64,000 bases of DNA from Icerya purchasi (GCA_039619475.1 CM077115.1:399996557-400060556), one strand, 5' to 3'. Shown: positions 11,380 to 24,850, counted from the first letter of the stretch. Notes: a model not told the origin generated them from the sequence alone. Numbers and translations: made by a program.

Positions 11380-12716
11380 CTGTAAAACATAAAAAATAGA
11401 ATTAATGGCTTAAGCAATTACTACGAGTCATAGCGAAAACCTACTCATATGTATTCCTTTATTAAGATAACCTAATTTAATAGCTGCAGTTGGGTCGCTT
11501 TAAAAATTTTCATTTAATGTTTTTCAATTAAAAATTATGCGAGTATTAATGACAAAAATTTGAAAGCAAGTAAAGGAGTATCTTGTTTTCTAAAAAAGAG
11601 CATAAAATTAATTTAACCGTTTTCTACCTAGTATTAAGTTAATTTCATAAACGTAATCAGTATACAAGGCAGAGTACAGTGGTGGTCCTTTTTGTAAGAG
11701 AACAGATTTAATAGTGTCCTGTAATGTAAAAACCAGTAAAGCAATATCGGACTTTGTAGCCAATAACTGAGTAGTTGAATGAACAATTTGTAAGGTAAAG
11801 GAGTGATAAGAAAAGCTTCGGAATTATTCCGCTTAATCTAGAACCGGTGACAGAAGTAATAGGCAGTATTTCAGAGTGCGGTAAAAGCAAAACAAAACAA
11901 AATTAACACAGATTCTCCGCAAAATCGAAGATCCCGCATATTATAGCATTCCTATTTGAAATGATACAACGTTTTCTGTTCAATTAATCTCAGTGTAACA
12001 AGTTCATGCGATGTTCGTTTTCCAAACATAATTTTACCGTCACAGTCTAAACAAATAAAGATATTTGAAACATTACCATCCCTTGACCTTTATCCTTCAA
12101 ATTTTGCACCTTCCTCATTTGCATGTTGAAATACTGCTCTTACAAATTGTTAGGTCATACTTAGTTTTTCAATGTTGATATCAATTGTAAATTTAATTTG
12201 CCGAGGCGTAAGAAATTGGTATCACGGTTTTTTGAACGAGGCTGAAAAGAAATTTTCATCCTTCTCTGGTTATTAAATAATTTGATCGATCTAAAAACTT
12301 CGGAATAACGACTGACTCGGCAATGGAGTTCCGAACGGCCGAGTTACTAACTTTCGAAATATCGCGGAAAGATAGGAAATTTCAATATATACCGGACAGA
12401 GTTTGGGAAATGTTCTGGAATTTCGTCAAAAGTCAGGATATTTGCTGAAGATAAAATTACTTATTCGAAGAAACTTCATCCACAGCAATTTCCCTCCCAT
12501 CATCCTCTTTTTCTATTCTAGATTTTTATTTCGAGTTTCTCAAGACGTGTGTATAAAATAGCGCGTGATCTCAATATGTCGTTGTTAGCTCTTTAATTGA
12601 TATAATTAAAGAGCTAACAACGACAAATTGAGTGAAAAAGATTGCGAGGGTAGCATTAAGAATGGTAAATATCGCTAAACAAGAATAAAGAGAATTTGTT
12701 CGTAATATTTAATTAC
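11380..12716 (-). other. pigs: Intron of about 1.3 kb
   Basis: This is the shortest intron of the gene in the window. Its one notable structure is the long inverted repeat at 12571-12631, about 85 bases inside the 5' (donor) end in transcript orientation. Confidence 0.88.
12571..12631. repeat. Near-perfect inverted repeat, 28-bp arms, 5-nt loop
   Basis: The left arm (12571-12598) and right arm (12604-12631) are reverse complements with one mismatch, including 21 consecutive perfect pairs next to the loop GATAT. Transcribed in either direction, it would fold into a stable hairpin. The loop is short and pairing near complete, unlike a typical animal microRNA precursor. It could be a snap-back or palindromic insertion, or the minimal remnant of an element with long terminal repeats. 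Confidence 0.95.
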
Positions 12717-12810
12717 CTGCTCGACATCTGCACGGGTCATGTTTATCCAAGTAGTGCGATAGAGTGTCCCATCCGCCGCCTACTCTCACCATTACGTGAC
12801 TTCTCAAAAC
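12717..12810 (-). CDS. pigs: GAS2-like protein, exon with second half of the GAR domain
   Basis: This exon is 94 nt: 31 codons plus one base. The acceptor is CAATTGTAG|GTTTTG (phase 0) and the donor GCAG|GTAATT (phase 1). It encodes [20 protein letters not shown] followed by [11 protein letters not shown]. The motif [10 protein letters not shown] and the terminal DPCRC pair of cysteines are the best conserved part of the GAR domain. With the upstream exon it makes a complete domain of about 65 residues. No stop, frameshift or missing key residue is visible, so the domain should fold and bind microtubules normally. Confidence 0.96.
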
Positions 12811-13829
12811 CTACAATTAAAAAACCGTAAAAATTAGCTATTTTATTTTACTTTCGCAATAAATATTTTAATAAAAACGCAAACGCATATATTATTAATG
12901 TTATTTTTCGGAAAATCTTCGGTTTTTTCCGTCGTTTAAGATCAAAATATGTTTTTAGTCTACTGATTCATGATTCAGAGCCTCTTTTTTTATCGCTATT
13001 TACATTTCTTCTTACAATTAGATGATAACGCCGTAGAAATGATATACTTCTATCGAGAATAATTATCACAAGTATAAAATACCGTTACTGCAAGTCGCAG
13101 CTGTGTTTATCTTTTACAATTTTATAGCCCCTGAGAGGAAGAGAGGGGTGTTGTCTATCCATACAGAATTTACATTTTACGTTGTTTAAAACGGATTGTA
13201 ATTTCCTCAATAAACACAAAAATACTCAACGCCGTCAATTTCACGGAAACATCGCTATTACAATGCCTGAATTTGCTCAATAAATTATTTTTGGGTTTTG
13301 TACATCATCCTTTCGTGTGCCTTAAAATTTTCTAATTTCTCAGAATTTTTACACAGACGTAGTACTCTATCCGAAATACATTTCATAAAAAACAGAAACA
13401 AACAAAAAAAACGTTACATTCGTTTAGTGTTTAATTATTTGCAACAACAATAGCCACGCTTATTCACATACGGATTTCTATTTGCACTGCCTAACCCGCC
13501 TAACCATTGCCCACAAGTTTTCTTGTGGCAAAGTTGTTAAGTCAAGTAACATCAGTTGAGCATCAATAGATGTGGAAGGTGACGGCTACCGTCTCATTCG
13601 CGCAATATAATAAATACTATCCACTCGGATACAATGTCTGAAATAAATCCATAATCCAATTTCAATACCACAATATGCTACCGATTGTTCATCATACTTT
13701 TAAATCAGTCACATTTACACTCCTTGCTCAATTAATTAACCTCCAGCTAAGTCATCGCGCCTCGATTTTTTATTGAATCCAGTGTGACCTTAACAAAGCT
13801 CGCTATACAGCTTCTATCTGGATTAATCG

Positions 13830-14135
13830 GTTCAGGATAGAATCTTGTCGGCGGTCTAAATTAGATTTAAAAACTGCTGTCCGAAATGCTTGAACATTAC
13901 TAAATACAAATGTTAATCGCCTACAAGGGACTGCAATAACAGCGCCTGAACTTAAAGAATATGGCACTGATATTGCGGTGCTGTGTGAAAGCAGACGACG
14001 CGAGAAGACAAAGGCCAAATACCAGAAACAACAGATAACTCTATATACATTATTCTGGGAAGGACTACCCTTAGGATAATCAAGGTTGCATGTTAAAACT
14101 TTTGTATCAGAATTACTTCCAATGACTGAGAAATA
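13830..14135 (+). pseudogene. AP-type endonuclease fragment of a non-LTR retrotransposon
   Basis: The plus-strand frame at 13921-14135 encodes ELKEYGTDIAVLCESRRREK, a stretch with FWEGLPLG, one internal stop, then ELLPMTEK. This matches the DIAALxETR and YTxFWxGxP pattern of the endonuclease domain in LINE ORF2, the type often annotated as craniofacial development protein 2-like. Only the N-terminal part survives. A 129-residue open frame on the opposite strand is a shadow of it. Confidence 0.65.
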
Positions 14136-14930
14136 ACTGCACAAGACAAAAAGAACTAACATCGAAAGTGATAAGAGAAAACCCGCGCGCAAGCAATACT
14201 ATAACAAAACATCAAAAGAAAAAAAGCGATTGTGCCAGAAGAGTGAATAATATATTTATGTATCGATTGCGAAAGATAATTACGCGTGACGGTCATGTTT
14301 GAAACATTTATTGTTACAATTTGAATATTGCGCATCTCTCCTTCTTTTTAGTATCACTTCTACATCGAGACATTATAGCGGTCAAATAGTTTATCGCTAA
14401 AAAATGGAAATGTTTCTTTTACGTATATATTAACAAATGCTACTCGGAAATTGTTAAAAAACATTGTTTTTATTTTTTTGATCATGTTCCGCCTTTCAGA
14501 AAATCTAAAAAAAGTATACATTCAACTAAAAAGACACATTATATTTTTTCCAATGATATCTTGAAATTTTCGAATGCCAGTAGAAAAATTTTAATTTACC
14601 GCCAAAAATTCTGAAAAAATTCAAACACCTTAGAGTTTTTGATTTTCTTTAATTTTTTTCAAAAAAAAAAAAAGTCGAAAAACGATAAAAACGGCGGGGT
14701 TGTTCACAGATATTTTGAAAAGGTGAAAAATTACGTTAACCTTTTGATCTCCCTGTGCGATTAAAAGGCTAAAAATTTAAGAAATTATTCCTTTCATCAT
14801 ACACTCTAGAAGGAGACATTTTTGATGTGCCCTCAAATGGCCCTTTTGTGCTCTTTTTTCCAGCTAGACCTTTCGAAAAGCCGGACATATTACTCTTCTA
14901 ATATTTAGCAGATTACTTGCAGTTCTTCAC

Positions 14931-14995
14931 GTAGCCTTGTAGTTTAATCGGTGCATTTTAAAAACCAAGTTGGATGCCCCGGCTTCAACGTAATG
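14931..14995 (+). repeat. Possible degenerate tRNA-like SINE head
   Basis: GCCTTGTAGTTTAATCGG resembles an A box, and GGCTTCAACG about 40 nt later a decayed B box. A related stretch, GCCTTGTGATTTAATCAG, lies at about 28337. The evidence is two short similarities only. Confidence 0.3.
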
Positions 14996-15336
14996 AGCCG
15001 ATTAGAATTAGTGAAAACTTCAGGTGTAGTAATAGATGAAAATAAAATCTTTCATATTCAATATGAAATGAGCAATTTAAATATTTACCGCTTGCGTTTT
15101 ATGCGGACGACTTGTCCTTTTCTAGGCATAATTTTCTCCTTGAAATTTTGAAAAAAATCCCCTATATGTTAGTTAAGTGTAACAATGTTTAAAAATTTGC
15201 GATTTATAATTCTGATGTGAAAACATCTTATACGGCGTTTTTGTTTTGAGTGTGAAAATTTTCGAGCGTTACCATTACCTTTTTCGAGCGTTTAGCAACA
15301 TAATATACCTGTTTAAAACTTAAAATACTATTAATT

Positions 15337-15450
15337 TACCATGGAAATATAATTCGGAAAAAAACTAATTTTTTATAAAACATTAAAATATAAATTTTAA
15401 TTACCATGGAAATATAAATTCGAATAAAGAAAACTAATTTAAAATCGCAA
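15337..15450. repeat. Short tandem duplication, about 64-bp period
   Basis: TACCATGGAAATATAA followed by a similar AACTAATTT-ending stretch occurs twice, starting near 15338 and 15402. It is a two-copy local duplication in AT-rich sequence. Confidence 0.7.
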
Positions 15451-18400
15451 TAATAGTACCATTTACAAAAATTCATTACTGATGGTAATATTACGTATCT
15501 TAATAATGTTAAACGGTACTTAAAGTTTGTTTTAATTATTATATTAGTAATATTCCCTAATATGTATGTTTTCATATCTTCCCCAATTGAAATTTTTTTC
15601 ATTTTTTTTTTAATATAAACTTATTAAATAGAGGAGAAAATTTCGGAATGTTAATGTGCATCTGAAGTGGAAAACACAAAATATTCATTCATTTTAACAT
15701 ACACCACACGGTATAGTACCTATTATGAATCCTTTAATGCGTATAAATCCGAATCCTAATGTCGTTTACACTTGTATAGGCTTCGAAATTAATCGGCGAT
15801 TACAAATTTATTTTGAATAAAATAAACGGTCGCCTTTACCTGTATCTATTATGATTCGATCGAAATGGTAAAAGTCGAGTTGGTGGAAAAATAGACTTGC
15901 GAAGCGAAGAATGTGAAAGCTGAAAAATAACAACTTTTTCGGTTCGAGACGTTAAGCGATTTCTGTGAATATTTTACGGCATCAGGAGTTTCTGAATGGC
16001 CAAAAGGGCAACGTACAAAGGGCAAAAACGAACGATTACACGTTAAATTATATATTTATCGTCCGGGTCGGCTAAGAATTAATTAAGAATAGGAAAACAA
16101 ACTGATCTGGCGCGAATGTCAATTGACAAAAGTAATTAATAAGTCTGCGCCATGTTGTTTACCAGCGCGTTCCTCGATGACATCGGAGGAAATAATGCGC
16201 GCCAAACAGTTATTACTCCGTTCTGAGACGCTGTTGCGTAATAATAATTAGAAGATGAGCTGCGCCGTTTCATTTATAGCGCAAACATCTTCCGCGACCT
16301 ACACCGATCCTAATAACGTCCGATTTCGGTGAACGCTTTCTTTTTTTGGTCTATGAGCACGTTGACAGTGAAGCTTACTCAATAAGGTAAAGATCAGAAA
16401 TTGAGGAAATAAAAGGGGCTAAAAAAAGGAACCACAGTGGGAGAGGTAAAGGATATCACTGAAAGGAGCAGGGAGGCCAAGGCTCAGAAGATATTCGTTT
16501 CCTTTCCAGACGTCTGCAATTGACGCCCTCTAGTTTTACCCCTCCTTACTAATCCCTACTTCGCGACTACTCCCCCGAAAATTCCTATTCTTTCGAGTAC
16601 CTTTTTTTTACGTCTCAACTCTCCTATATCATTTCTTTTTATAATCTTCTTAATTTTTCCTTTAATCCTGCCAATGTTTCCTATCTTCGCAAGTAGTCAC
16701 GCAAGATTTCCATGGTATATACTATGCTGTTGGGGCATCGTTTAGCTGGCCTTAGAGTGAATTGGACGTAGGGTGAACTGATCAAATGTCTAAACGAACA
16801 TCTAAATATACCTTTTTAGATTACCTGTTGCTTTATTCTACTTTCGTCGTGTAAATGTGATTGTTACGTGTTATTGAAGCACAACACTCTGTTTCTCAAA
16901 CTTCTTTTCACTCTGCTTCAAACTCGGTGTTCTACGAAGTGAATAAGGAGGGAAAAAACAACAAAACATCTATAACGGATTTCGCGACGTTGTGATAAAT
17001 ATGACGATGAACAGTAATTTTTAGTGCTTTATACATAAATAATAAATAGAATGTTGATATAGCGATTTGGAAAACGTAAAAAAAAAGAAAACAAATATAA
17101 TTCAATAACTCTGGAATCGTTTAAAAAATAAATGTGAAATTATGCGCATAAATCACGACGGACGATAATATGCTTTTCCAAAAATATGTGCAACCCTTAA
17201 GCTTACCAAGAACAGTAAAAACTGAAGAAAAAAAAGTGACAAAAATAACCACACACGTTGTAAAAGAAATTTTATCAGTTTTGAATTTTTTTTTATTTTT
17301 ATTTTTGGGCGCGTCAACTACGGTGTGAAATTTTTTTTGAAAGCGGAAATCAAACTAGTAATCAAGCGAAACATAATTAACTAATCAACTACGCCGCGCT
17401 AGCTAGCAGTTTTGAACTTCTAAGTTGGAGTTTCGGGGATTTAAAAAACAAAAAAGAAACTCATTTTCAGGTGTTAACACAAACGGATATAACGTGTTTC
17501 TGTTCTTACTTAAACCGAGTAAAGAAAAGATTTCTCCCATCTACTAATTAAAGAAACTGCTTCGATTTACGCAATGTTCCCGTTTAAAAAAGAATTATTT
17601 TTAATATACCGATGTTGTTAGGTTTAAAATTTTATTTTCAATTCCGTTTCTATTTGGTTTTTTTTTTAAAATAAATTTATGACTCTACCGTATTTACAAA
17701 TAACGAAATAAAATATCATTTTAATATCTATTAAACTCTAATAATGGTATTATTATAGGACGACGCGAGGGGCTTACAAGCAGATTTTACAAAAAATAAA
17801 AATAAAAATAAAAAAACCCCCAAAAAACCAAAAATCAGTTGAATTAATGTGTTTATAATTCAAATGACGAAATGTTTCGGATTCTTTTCTGCAAGATGTT
17901 CTCTTAAATATGTAATTAAGGGAGATTACACACACTATTCACGACACATGATCGGTTCTATCTTAAAAGCCCAAAAGCAAGTCAAAATCACATCAAAATG
18001 ACATACTAATTACCACTGTGATTAATGCAAAAACAAAAAATCGGACGAAAAATACAAAGAACTCTCTAGCCGTTAGCGGCAACTATATGTCTCGCTGTTA
18101 TGGATTTCGACGTATGCGCAAATCCCGGGAAACGAACGGGTGGAACTTGAGGCTCATAAACCTATTTTCGCGCGTGATAAATTTCTACTAAAACTAAATT
18201 AATCAGTAGACTATTGAACGAACAGCAAGAACTAAATTTTTGTGGCAAATAAAATCCGGACGTCGGGACATAATATACAAAACTATATACCGATTCAAAA
18301 TGGCGGAAGGGGGATATATTGCAACGAACATTTTCCTTCTACCACATATGCCCATATGCTGCGCGCAAACCAGATTTCCTGTAGTCTTTGACAAGCTGCT

Positions 18401-18766
18401 CGCCCAAGTCCAGTAACATCACTTGCTATTGCATACTAATAAGTCTTATCGCGTGCTCTTATGGGGTTTATCTGCGATGGTAGATTGATGAAATTTCTCC
18501 GAAAATAACTAGGAATAGTTTACCGTAATAACCAAAGCGGTTAAAGACGGTATACACCCCACCCAACCACCACCAAAGAAAGAGAGGGAAAAGAAAAAAA
18601 AGCGGATGAATGACTGCAATGTTGTATTTTATTATAACCATTATCTGAATAATAAATTAATAAATAAATAAAAAAACTCTTCTTAATTCATTCATTCATT
18701 GGAATAATCGTGGTTATAAAAATATGAGCACATGCATTTTATTCGTAAGTGGATGGATAAATGGGA

Positions 18767-18832
18767 CATATATATATATATATATATACATACATACATA
18801 TATATATATACACACACATATATATATATATA
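18767..18832. repeat. Compound TA/CATA/CA microsatellite
   Basis: Runs of TA are interrupted by TACA and CACACA units. Translated reading frames here are artefacts of the repeat. Confidence 0.95.
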
Positions 18833-19127
18833 ATAGAAAACGTTTGTGTTTAACACCATAAAAATCAACATAAATCTGTAAATTAAGCTTTAAACAGAAT
18901 TTTCGAAACGAAATAAAACAAATAAACAAGAACCAATGGATATGTCGCTACACACGAAATAATGATTAGTGTGATTTAAGTGAAAGAGAACGAACGCAGC
19001 TTGATAAAATATCGACATCGGAATTTATCGAGTTGCAAATTTGCGTTTGCTACTATTGAAGTACGGAAACTAGACCAAGTTGAAGATTAAAAATAATTTA
19101 CGAAAACGCGGGAGAATTAAAAGATAA

Positions 19128-19312
19128 TTAAACGAGTCGTTTAGGAAATTGTTTTTGTCGTTGAATAATACGGCCCAAATCTCTGCGTCCATTTAGCCCG
19201 CGTTGATTCAGTTTACTCGGCACGAGATTATTCAGCTGGTGATGGTGTAGTTGTAGTAATCGCTGGCAAATAGAAAGTAAACAGTTAAGCGATTCGAAAT
19301 TAGTCGCTGATC
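19128..19312 (-). other. Unidentified coding-like island
   Basis: On the minus strand the sequence after a TTTTTAG acceptor-like site (exon start about 19312) reads LLSICQRLLQLHHHQLNNLV and continues with NGRRDLGRIIQRQ to a stop at 19128. It is richer in GC than its surroundings and uses varied codons, unlike the AT-driven frames nearby. It cannot be spliced in frame (phase 0) from the upstream GAR exon, because that gives ISD and a stop. It may be an exon of a nested minus-strand gene, a transposon scrap or chance. I do not recognise it. Confidence 0.2.
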
Positions 19313-19684
19313 TAAAAATGATTGATTTCATGTAGAAATTGTGCGGGTTTCACAGACGTTTTTGCACTTAAATGCACATTACTTTCAGCGCATAAATTTA
19401 ATAATACTCTACGTCTTCTCTTTGAACGAGATTCAAAGAAATCTATTTTAGTTCAATGTATTTAATAGTTACAAAACTATATTCTATTAAGTATAAATGT
19501 AATTATTTTCTTTTTCTTTATTAAGCAATAATATAGACCGTATAAACATATATAAATTTATTATTGAAATAAAACTTTAAAATTGCCAACTAGTTTCGCA
19601 TAGCTCGGTCGATAATCACAGCGATGTGTAATAATTGAAAATTAAATTTAAAGTAAACAACATAAATTGTAATTAAAAGTCAAA

Positions 19685-20400
19685 TTTCAGTCGTTACAAG
19701 GAAATTATTCGCACTCTTTGTAGCACAAGTGTCCGTGTTTTGTTAGCATGGATCTCATTACACGTTGGGATCCAGGGGGAATTCATACGCGGATACTGCG
19801 ACAAAAGAAGGCTCATTGTTCTTTCCGGTACCGAACATCGAAATTCCGTCAATAGATCTGAAGGCTTATATAGTGCAAAAATCACTTCAAACATGACAAA
19901 AACAGTGGACCAACATTCCAAATACGAACAAGCTGCGCTCAATTCGAGATACTATTCGACCATGGAAAACCTCATTATCTAGCAATCGAAGGAATGAAAT
20001 CGTTATCACGAGACTCCGCCTAGGTCACTCCAAAATCACTCATAGTCACCTCCTGTCCAGACAACCTATTCCACTCTGTTCCAATTGCAAATTCTCCTGT
20101 CACAATTCAACATTTACTCGTCAGCTGTCCCACCTATAATTCATACCGAGCACAAATTCTCCAGTCGTCCAACCTTTCCGAAATCCAGTCTGATCGCCAC
20201 GACAAAATTGAGCGCTTCCTACGTTTTCTCAAGACCACAAACCTATTTCACTCCATCTAATTCTTATCTTATCCGTGCCTCTGGCCTAGACGACAGTACA
20301 CGGCACGCTAATCAAAGAAGAAGAAGAAATATCGATATAAAATGTAAAATATAAATTAAAATAATAAATAAATAATTAATAATTAATAAATAATAAATAT
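19685..20400 (+). pseudogene. 3' end of a non-LTR retrotransposon (RNase H tail, C-terminus)
   Basis: The plus strand encodes VLLAWISLHVGIQG, the HxGIxGN motif of the RNase H domain. After a one-base shift come NSYADTATKEG and RNEIVITRLRLGHSKITHSH, then SPVTIQHLLVSCPTYNSYRA and a stop at 20258-20260. This is the usual C-terminus of ORF2 in RNase H-bearing LINEs. One internal TGA and at least two frameshifts kill it. A tail of TAA/TAAA repeats (about 20355-20400) follows, which suits I-type elements with TAA tails. The element is 5'-truncated. Confidence 0.85.
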
Positions 20401-21949
20401 TGAGATTGAATTAAATAAAATAAATAAATAAATGCTACATGTTGAATAATCGATTATTATTTTTTATCGGATAATTTATTATTTTCTTTTTCATTCGATA
20501 TTTAAATTCTTCAACAGCTAAAATAAGGTTTGATGGTTTTTTATATGTAGGTTTAGTAAATATATTTCGTAAAAATTTTTGTCGATAACCAGTGATAAAA
20601 AAATTTTTACAACTATGTATATATTATGGAAAATTTACTCACCGAAAAGGACGAGCAAGAATGGCAAGCCCGTTATTAAAGGAGAATTGCGTAGTAAAAT
20701 AAATTTGGAATAAGTATTATGCGGATATTTTTGCACTGTTTGAACCATCATTTTTTGAGCACCCATAATTTTAGCCGGTATACATGGTTTATCAGAAAAA
20801 AAAAAAAAAAAAAAAAATTGATATGCGCAACATATTTTTATTTGTTTCAGAAGAATCTGACCGTGTCGGCTACAAAATCCAAGCGCTTCTATTTATAACG
20901 GGCAGGCGAAATTAATAATATAAAAATTAAAAATCTTTTAGAAAAATAAGCTGCACGAGATAATTTTGAATTGTACCATATTGTAGTAAAATAGATGGAT
21001 AAGTAGAGAAAATCTGCCATGATCACTCAGAATTAACGAACACTGCGCGCTATATCATACCATCAACCGGATAAATCCCTATTAGAATTACGGTGCGAAA
21101 GGAAATGAACTAAAAATTTCTGAACTAAGAGGTAGTAAACACGCTATTATATGTTCACATCCTTCAATAAAACCGAAAAAGAAAAAAAAAAAAAATAGAA
21201 GAGCTAAAAAAGAAATTTTAGTTAAATATATTTATTTACCGTTTCTCATAAGATATTGGGAAAAAAAATAATAATGAAATATAAAATTTCAATGGTATAA
21301 TTTTTATTGAAATACCTTTGTCCTTAGTTGCAACGATTTTACTTTAAGTATACGTACGAATAAAAATAATCCGGATAATAGCTTAAAGAAAGAAAGTAAA
21401 GATGATTAAAAGAAAGAAAAAATTAATTTAAAATGACTCTTACGCAACGAAAAAATATTTGTCACTTCGAATATTTTAGATTTTTTTTTTTTTTTTGGGG
21501 AGGGGGGAGATTACGACGAAATTTTAGAATATGTATCACTTTTTCACGAAAAAGAAATGAATTCTATTCCGAGGAAATACTATTCGGTACACCGGTTTAC
21601 AAAACCAATACATAAACCAAGATTTATGCAACTTAATTATAAAATAGACTCAGTTAATTGAAATATCCGTTCAACAGGAGGGTATTGAGATCTAGGGCAG
21701 TGAAATTTAGTTCAGCTTAATATTCTAAATGGTTACAAATATTTAATGGTATATGTATTTTATTCTTTTTTTTTTTTTAAATTAGAAACCTGAAATTTTT
21801 TATTGTTCTACTTAGTGTTCAAATTGTTATTACGTTTTTCTGCTGTTTGTAAGCCGTTTATTTTTTTCCTGTTTTTTATCGCTTCTGAACATTTTTTTTT
21901 TGGCTCGTCAGCTTTTAACATTAACATAGCTTCTGTATTCTTAATATTT

Positions 21950-22025
21950 ACAGAATCCGGATTCGAACCAGGTCCTTTCTAAAGGAAATATCACTGCCTA
22001 ACCAACTGCGCAACAATAGCTAGTT
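21950..22025 (-). repeat. tRNA-derived SINE head
   Basis: On the minus strand TTGCGCAGTTGGTTAGGCAG is a good A box, and GGTTCGAATCC is a perfect B box ending near 21957. No paired acceptor stem is seen, so this is a SINE head rather than a tRNA gene. The body to the left is not delimited. Confidence 0.72.
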
Positions 22026-24456
22026 GAACATTTTTTTGATACTCACGAAAAAAAATACACGAAACCTTTTTTTCAGACTACAAATTACAAACATTACAGC
22101 CAATTAAGACAAACTTTCTATCAGAGTTATCGAAGACTACCATCTAAGGAGTGTGGGGGGGCCAGGCGGTATCGCACGATGCTAAAGATGGAGTTCACGC
22201 TTGATTGAAGTTGTTTAATTTAAAATATGTTTATCTTTTCGATATAAATAACAATAAATAAAGGTTAAATTTACTTTTACAGAAGTATCATTCATTTACA
22301 TCTAAAAATTTCAACAAGCCTGCGTTACATCATTTTTAAGGGTATTTTAGCAACTTATAAACAATTATTCGATCTAGTACACAATCTTAGGTGTAACACT
22401 GTTTGGTTTGAAGAATTACAATGTTCATAAATGTTATACGCCAACATTTTACCGTTTTCGCTTACCGAAATGTTGTGCACAGTCCATGTGCTGACTACTA
22501 GACTAAGTGAGGATTTTGATAATGGAGTTTTGGTCAATCTTCATAATAGAATACAACAGGAAAAATAATGCGAAAACATCGTTGCTAAGTTGTCGTAAAA
22601 GTAGTCAAGTACTGAGATTTGCTGCAATTTTAATGGGTTTTTCGCATTTGTTTTTTGGTGGGAAAAACCACACAGGTGTACAGGTGGAAGTCATAATCGC
22701 TATAATGAATCAACAGTTACCCACAGGAGAAAAGTTTTAGGATGTTTTTAAATATTACGGGAATACCATGTAGTTCTGTTACGACTGGAAGGTGTAAAAA
22801 AAAATACCGTGTATCTACTAAAAATGAATAATGTTTTAGCAAACGATGGGTATAAAGGGTTTTACTGGAATACCGTAAGTTTTAAAGGCTTCAGCTTTCG
22901 GCTGGAGAAAAAAAGTGTCTATCGTCGACATAATCCATTGCTAGATAGTACGTTATTTTTAAAATAAATATGGTTAATTTTATTTCAGTTTTTTTAAACC
23001 TTATTAACATCAGCGGACCATTACAAGTTTTAGTTAATAGCGTCGATTGGGTCAACTCTAAGCGAAGGTACATCTTGTTTGAGCTTATTTTTATTTCTTT
23101 TTTAAAGTTAATTTCTATTATCGTGAAATGCGCGTCGTATTTATTGCTTAGCGACCTGTCAGTAAAACTTGAAGATGGTAAAAAAAAAAAAAAAAAGTCG
23201 GAACCTTAATGATTCAATTAACGCAGACATTATTTAAAGGCTTGCAGGTTATGTCACGCGCGAGTTTAGAACACCTTTACGACTTTGCAGTAAGCGGAGC
23301 ATTAGAAAATTATCCTGGCAAGCGGTATTATAAAGCGCTGCGAACGCAACCGTCTGTTAAAACCTGTTTATTATTGACGTATAAATATCGCTAATAGCAG
23401 CACCCATATTAACCGAATTATTTGTTTATACTGACAAGAATTGTAGTATAGCAAACATTAAGGGGTAACCCCGATAATCGTGTTGCAAATGGACAGAGTG
23501 TGTGACCTTTGTGACTTTTCTTTATTTATGTTGACCCAATTTTATGCACAATTCTGAAAATATGAAATATTTATCTACAAAGACAAAACAGAAGAGAATT
23601 TTCCTTTAAATAATTAATAAATGATCGAAGACGTTTTGAAACTGTTATCATTTTCAAAGAAAGGCTTTTTACGTAAAAAGTAAATTTTTTGTACATTTAT
23701 TTGTGTTGCAAATATAGCACAAAAAGTCTGCTCTGAAATTTTAAGAATTTTCCTATTTTTTTTTTCCCGTACTAAGAAATGAGATCAGTTGATTAGTACC
23801 ATTATTTTCGTCGATGTTTTCAATTTTACACAGCCCATTTGTCTCGTGACCGCTTGCAACAACAATCGATTTTTAAAAAAATTAAATGTATCGCGCGGGC
23901 CAAGTATATTTTGCTTTATCTAATCGATATTTCTTTTATTTACCTCTTTGTTAAAAATTTTTCGTAGACTCAATATTGGAAATTGGGGAAGAAATTTAGA
24001 TTTCTATTCAGTATTCTTCTAGTATACATATTTTTATTGTTGAAATAAGTTACATTAATTACGTGAATTCCACAGAAGCAAATACAATAACTAAAATATA
24101 ATTTCTCAGTTTTAATTTTAACATCGCAATTAAATATGCGTTATTCTACATGGTAATATATATATATCGTTTTTTTTTTTAAATTATTTAAATATTTTCT
24201 TGTACATATTATACAACTAAAGACAATTTGAAAGGAATTTTTTTTCTTTTTCCGGTGTTTAGAAATGCAGTTACGAATGTTTTTCTACAAGTATAACTTT
24301 AACGATTAACTTCTTAGTGCTAGTTACCGTAGCGTAATTAGGTAGCGGTGTTTCGTCCAAGTAAATCCTGTTTTGAATCACACTGCCGCATATTAAAAAC
24401 ATAGAAAAATTTCACTTTTAATGGGTTAATGTCCATAGTTAACGGGTCCCCTCACC

Positions 24457-24487
<31 letters not shown>

Positions 24488-24742
24488 GTTGCATTTTTTC
24501 CCCGTAGATTTACATGTTTTTTTTTTCCCCCGGCAGATTAAAGACCACTTTGTTGACCGAAAGTCGAAAATTTGCGATGATGTTATTAGCAGACATACTG
24601 TGTGTCATACTGCTTCTATTCGGCAGAGAGTAGAACTAAGAAAAATAATAATACGCTAGGAAATAAGTTTTTAAGTTGATTCAATTAATTAGCGAAAACG
24701 AATCGGTAAAAAGCATATATTGTGAGAAAATAAAAAATTTAC

Positions 24743-24850
24743 CCGAACAAAAATAAGAACTTTGGTATCGCCAATTCGGTACTTGCCCTCGGAAACTCTG
24801 ATCATCGGGAATTGAGTAGGACATTGGCACTTTTCAACTTCGTCGCGAAC
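24743..24850 (-). CDS. pigs: GAS2-like protein, exon with first half of the GAR domain
   Basis: This exon is 108 nt, exactly 36 codons in phase 0 at both ends. The acceptor is TTTTTTTTAG|GTTCGC and the donor is CGG|GTAAAT, which is slightly weak. It encodes VRDEVEKCQCPTQFPMIRVS then EGKYRIGDTKVLIFVR, the N-terminal half of the GAS2-related (GAR) domain. The CxC pair and the GKYRIGD core are hallmark residues. This domain binds microtubules in family members. The exon is too short to stand out as an ORF and was found by reading protein motifs. It joins in frame to DEM from the upstream exon and to VLRSHVMV in the next one. Confidence 0.96.

Larger units (their letters stand above)
12811..24742 (-). 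other. pigs: Intron of about 11.9 kb splitting the GAR domain
   Basis: The intron separates the two GAR half-exons in phase 0. It holds an endonuclease fossil at 13.8-14.1 kb, a short duplication at 15.34-15.45 kb, a coding-like island at 19.1 kb, a LINE 3' end at 19.7-20.4 kb and a tRNA-like SINE head near 21.95 kb. Between these I see AT-rich unique-looking sequence, TA microsatellites at 18.77-18.83 kb and homopolymer runs. Confidence 0.88.

Noticed and set aside
13803..14192. 129-residue minus-strand frame with a signal-peptide-like start
   Set aside because: The opposite strand encodes a recognisable LINE endonuclease fragment, so this frame is its shadow.
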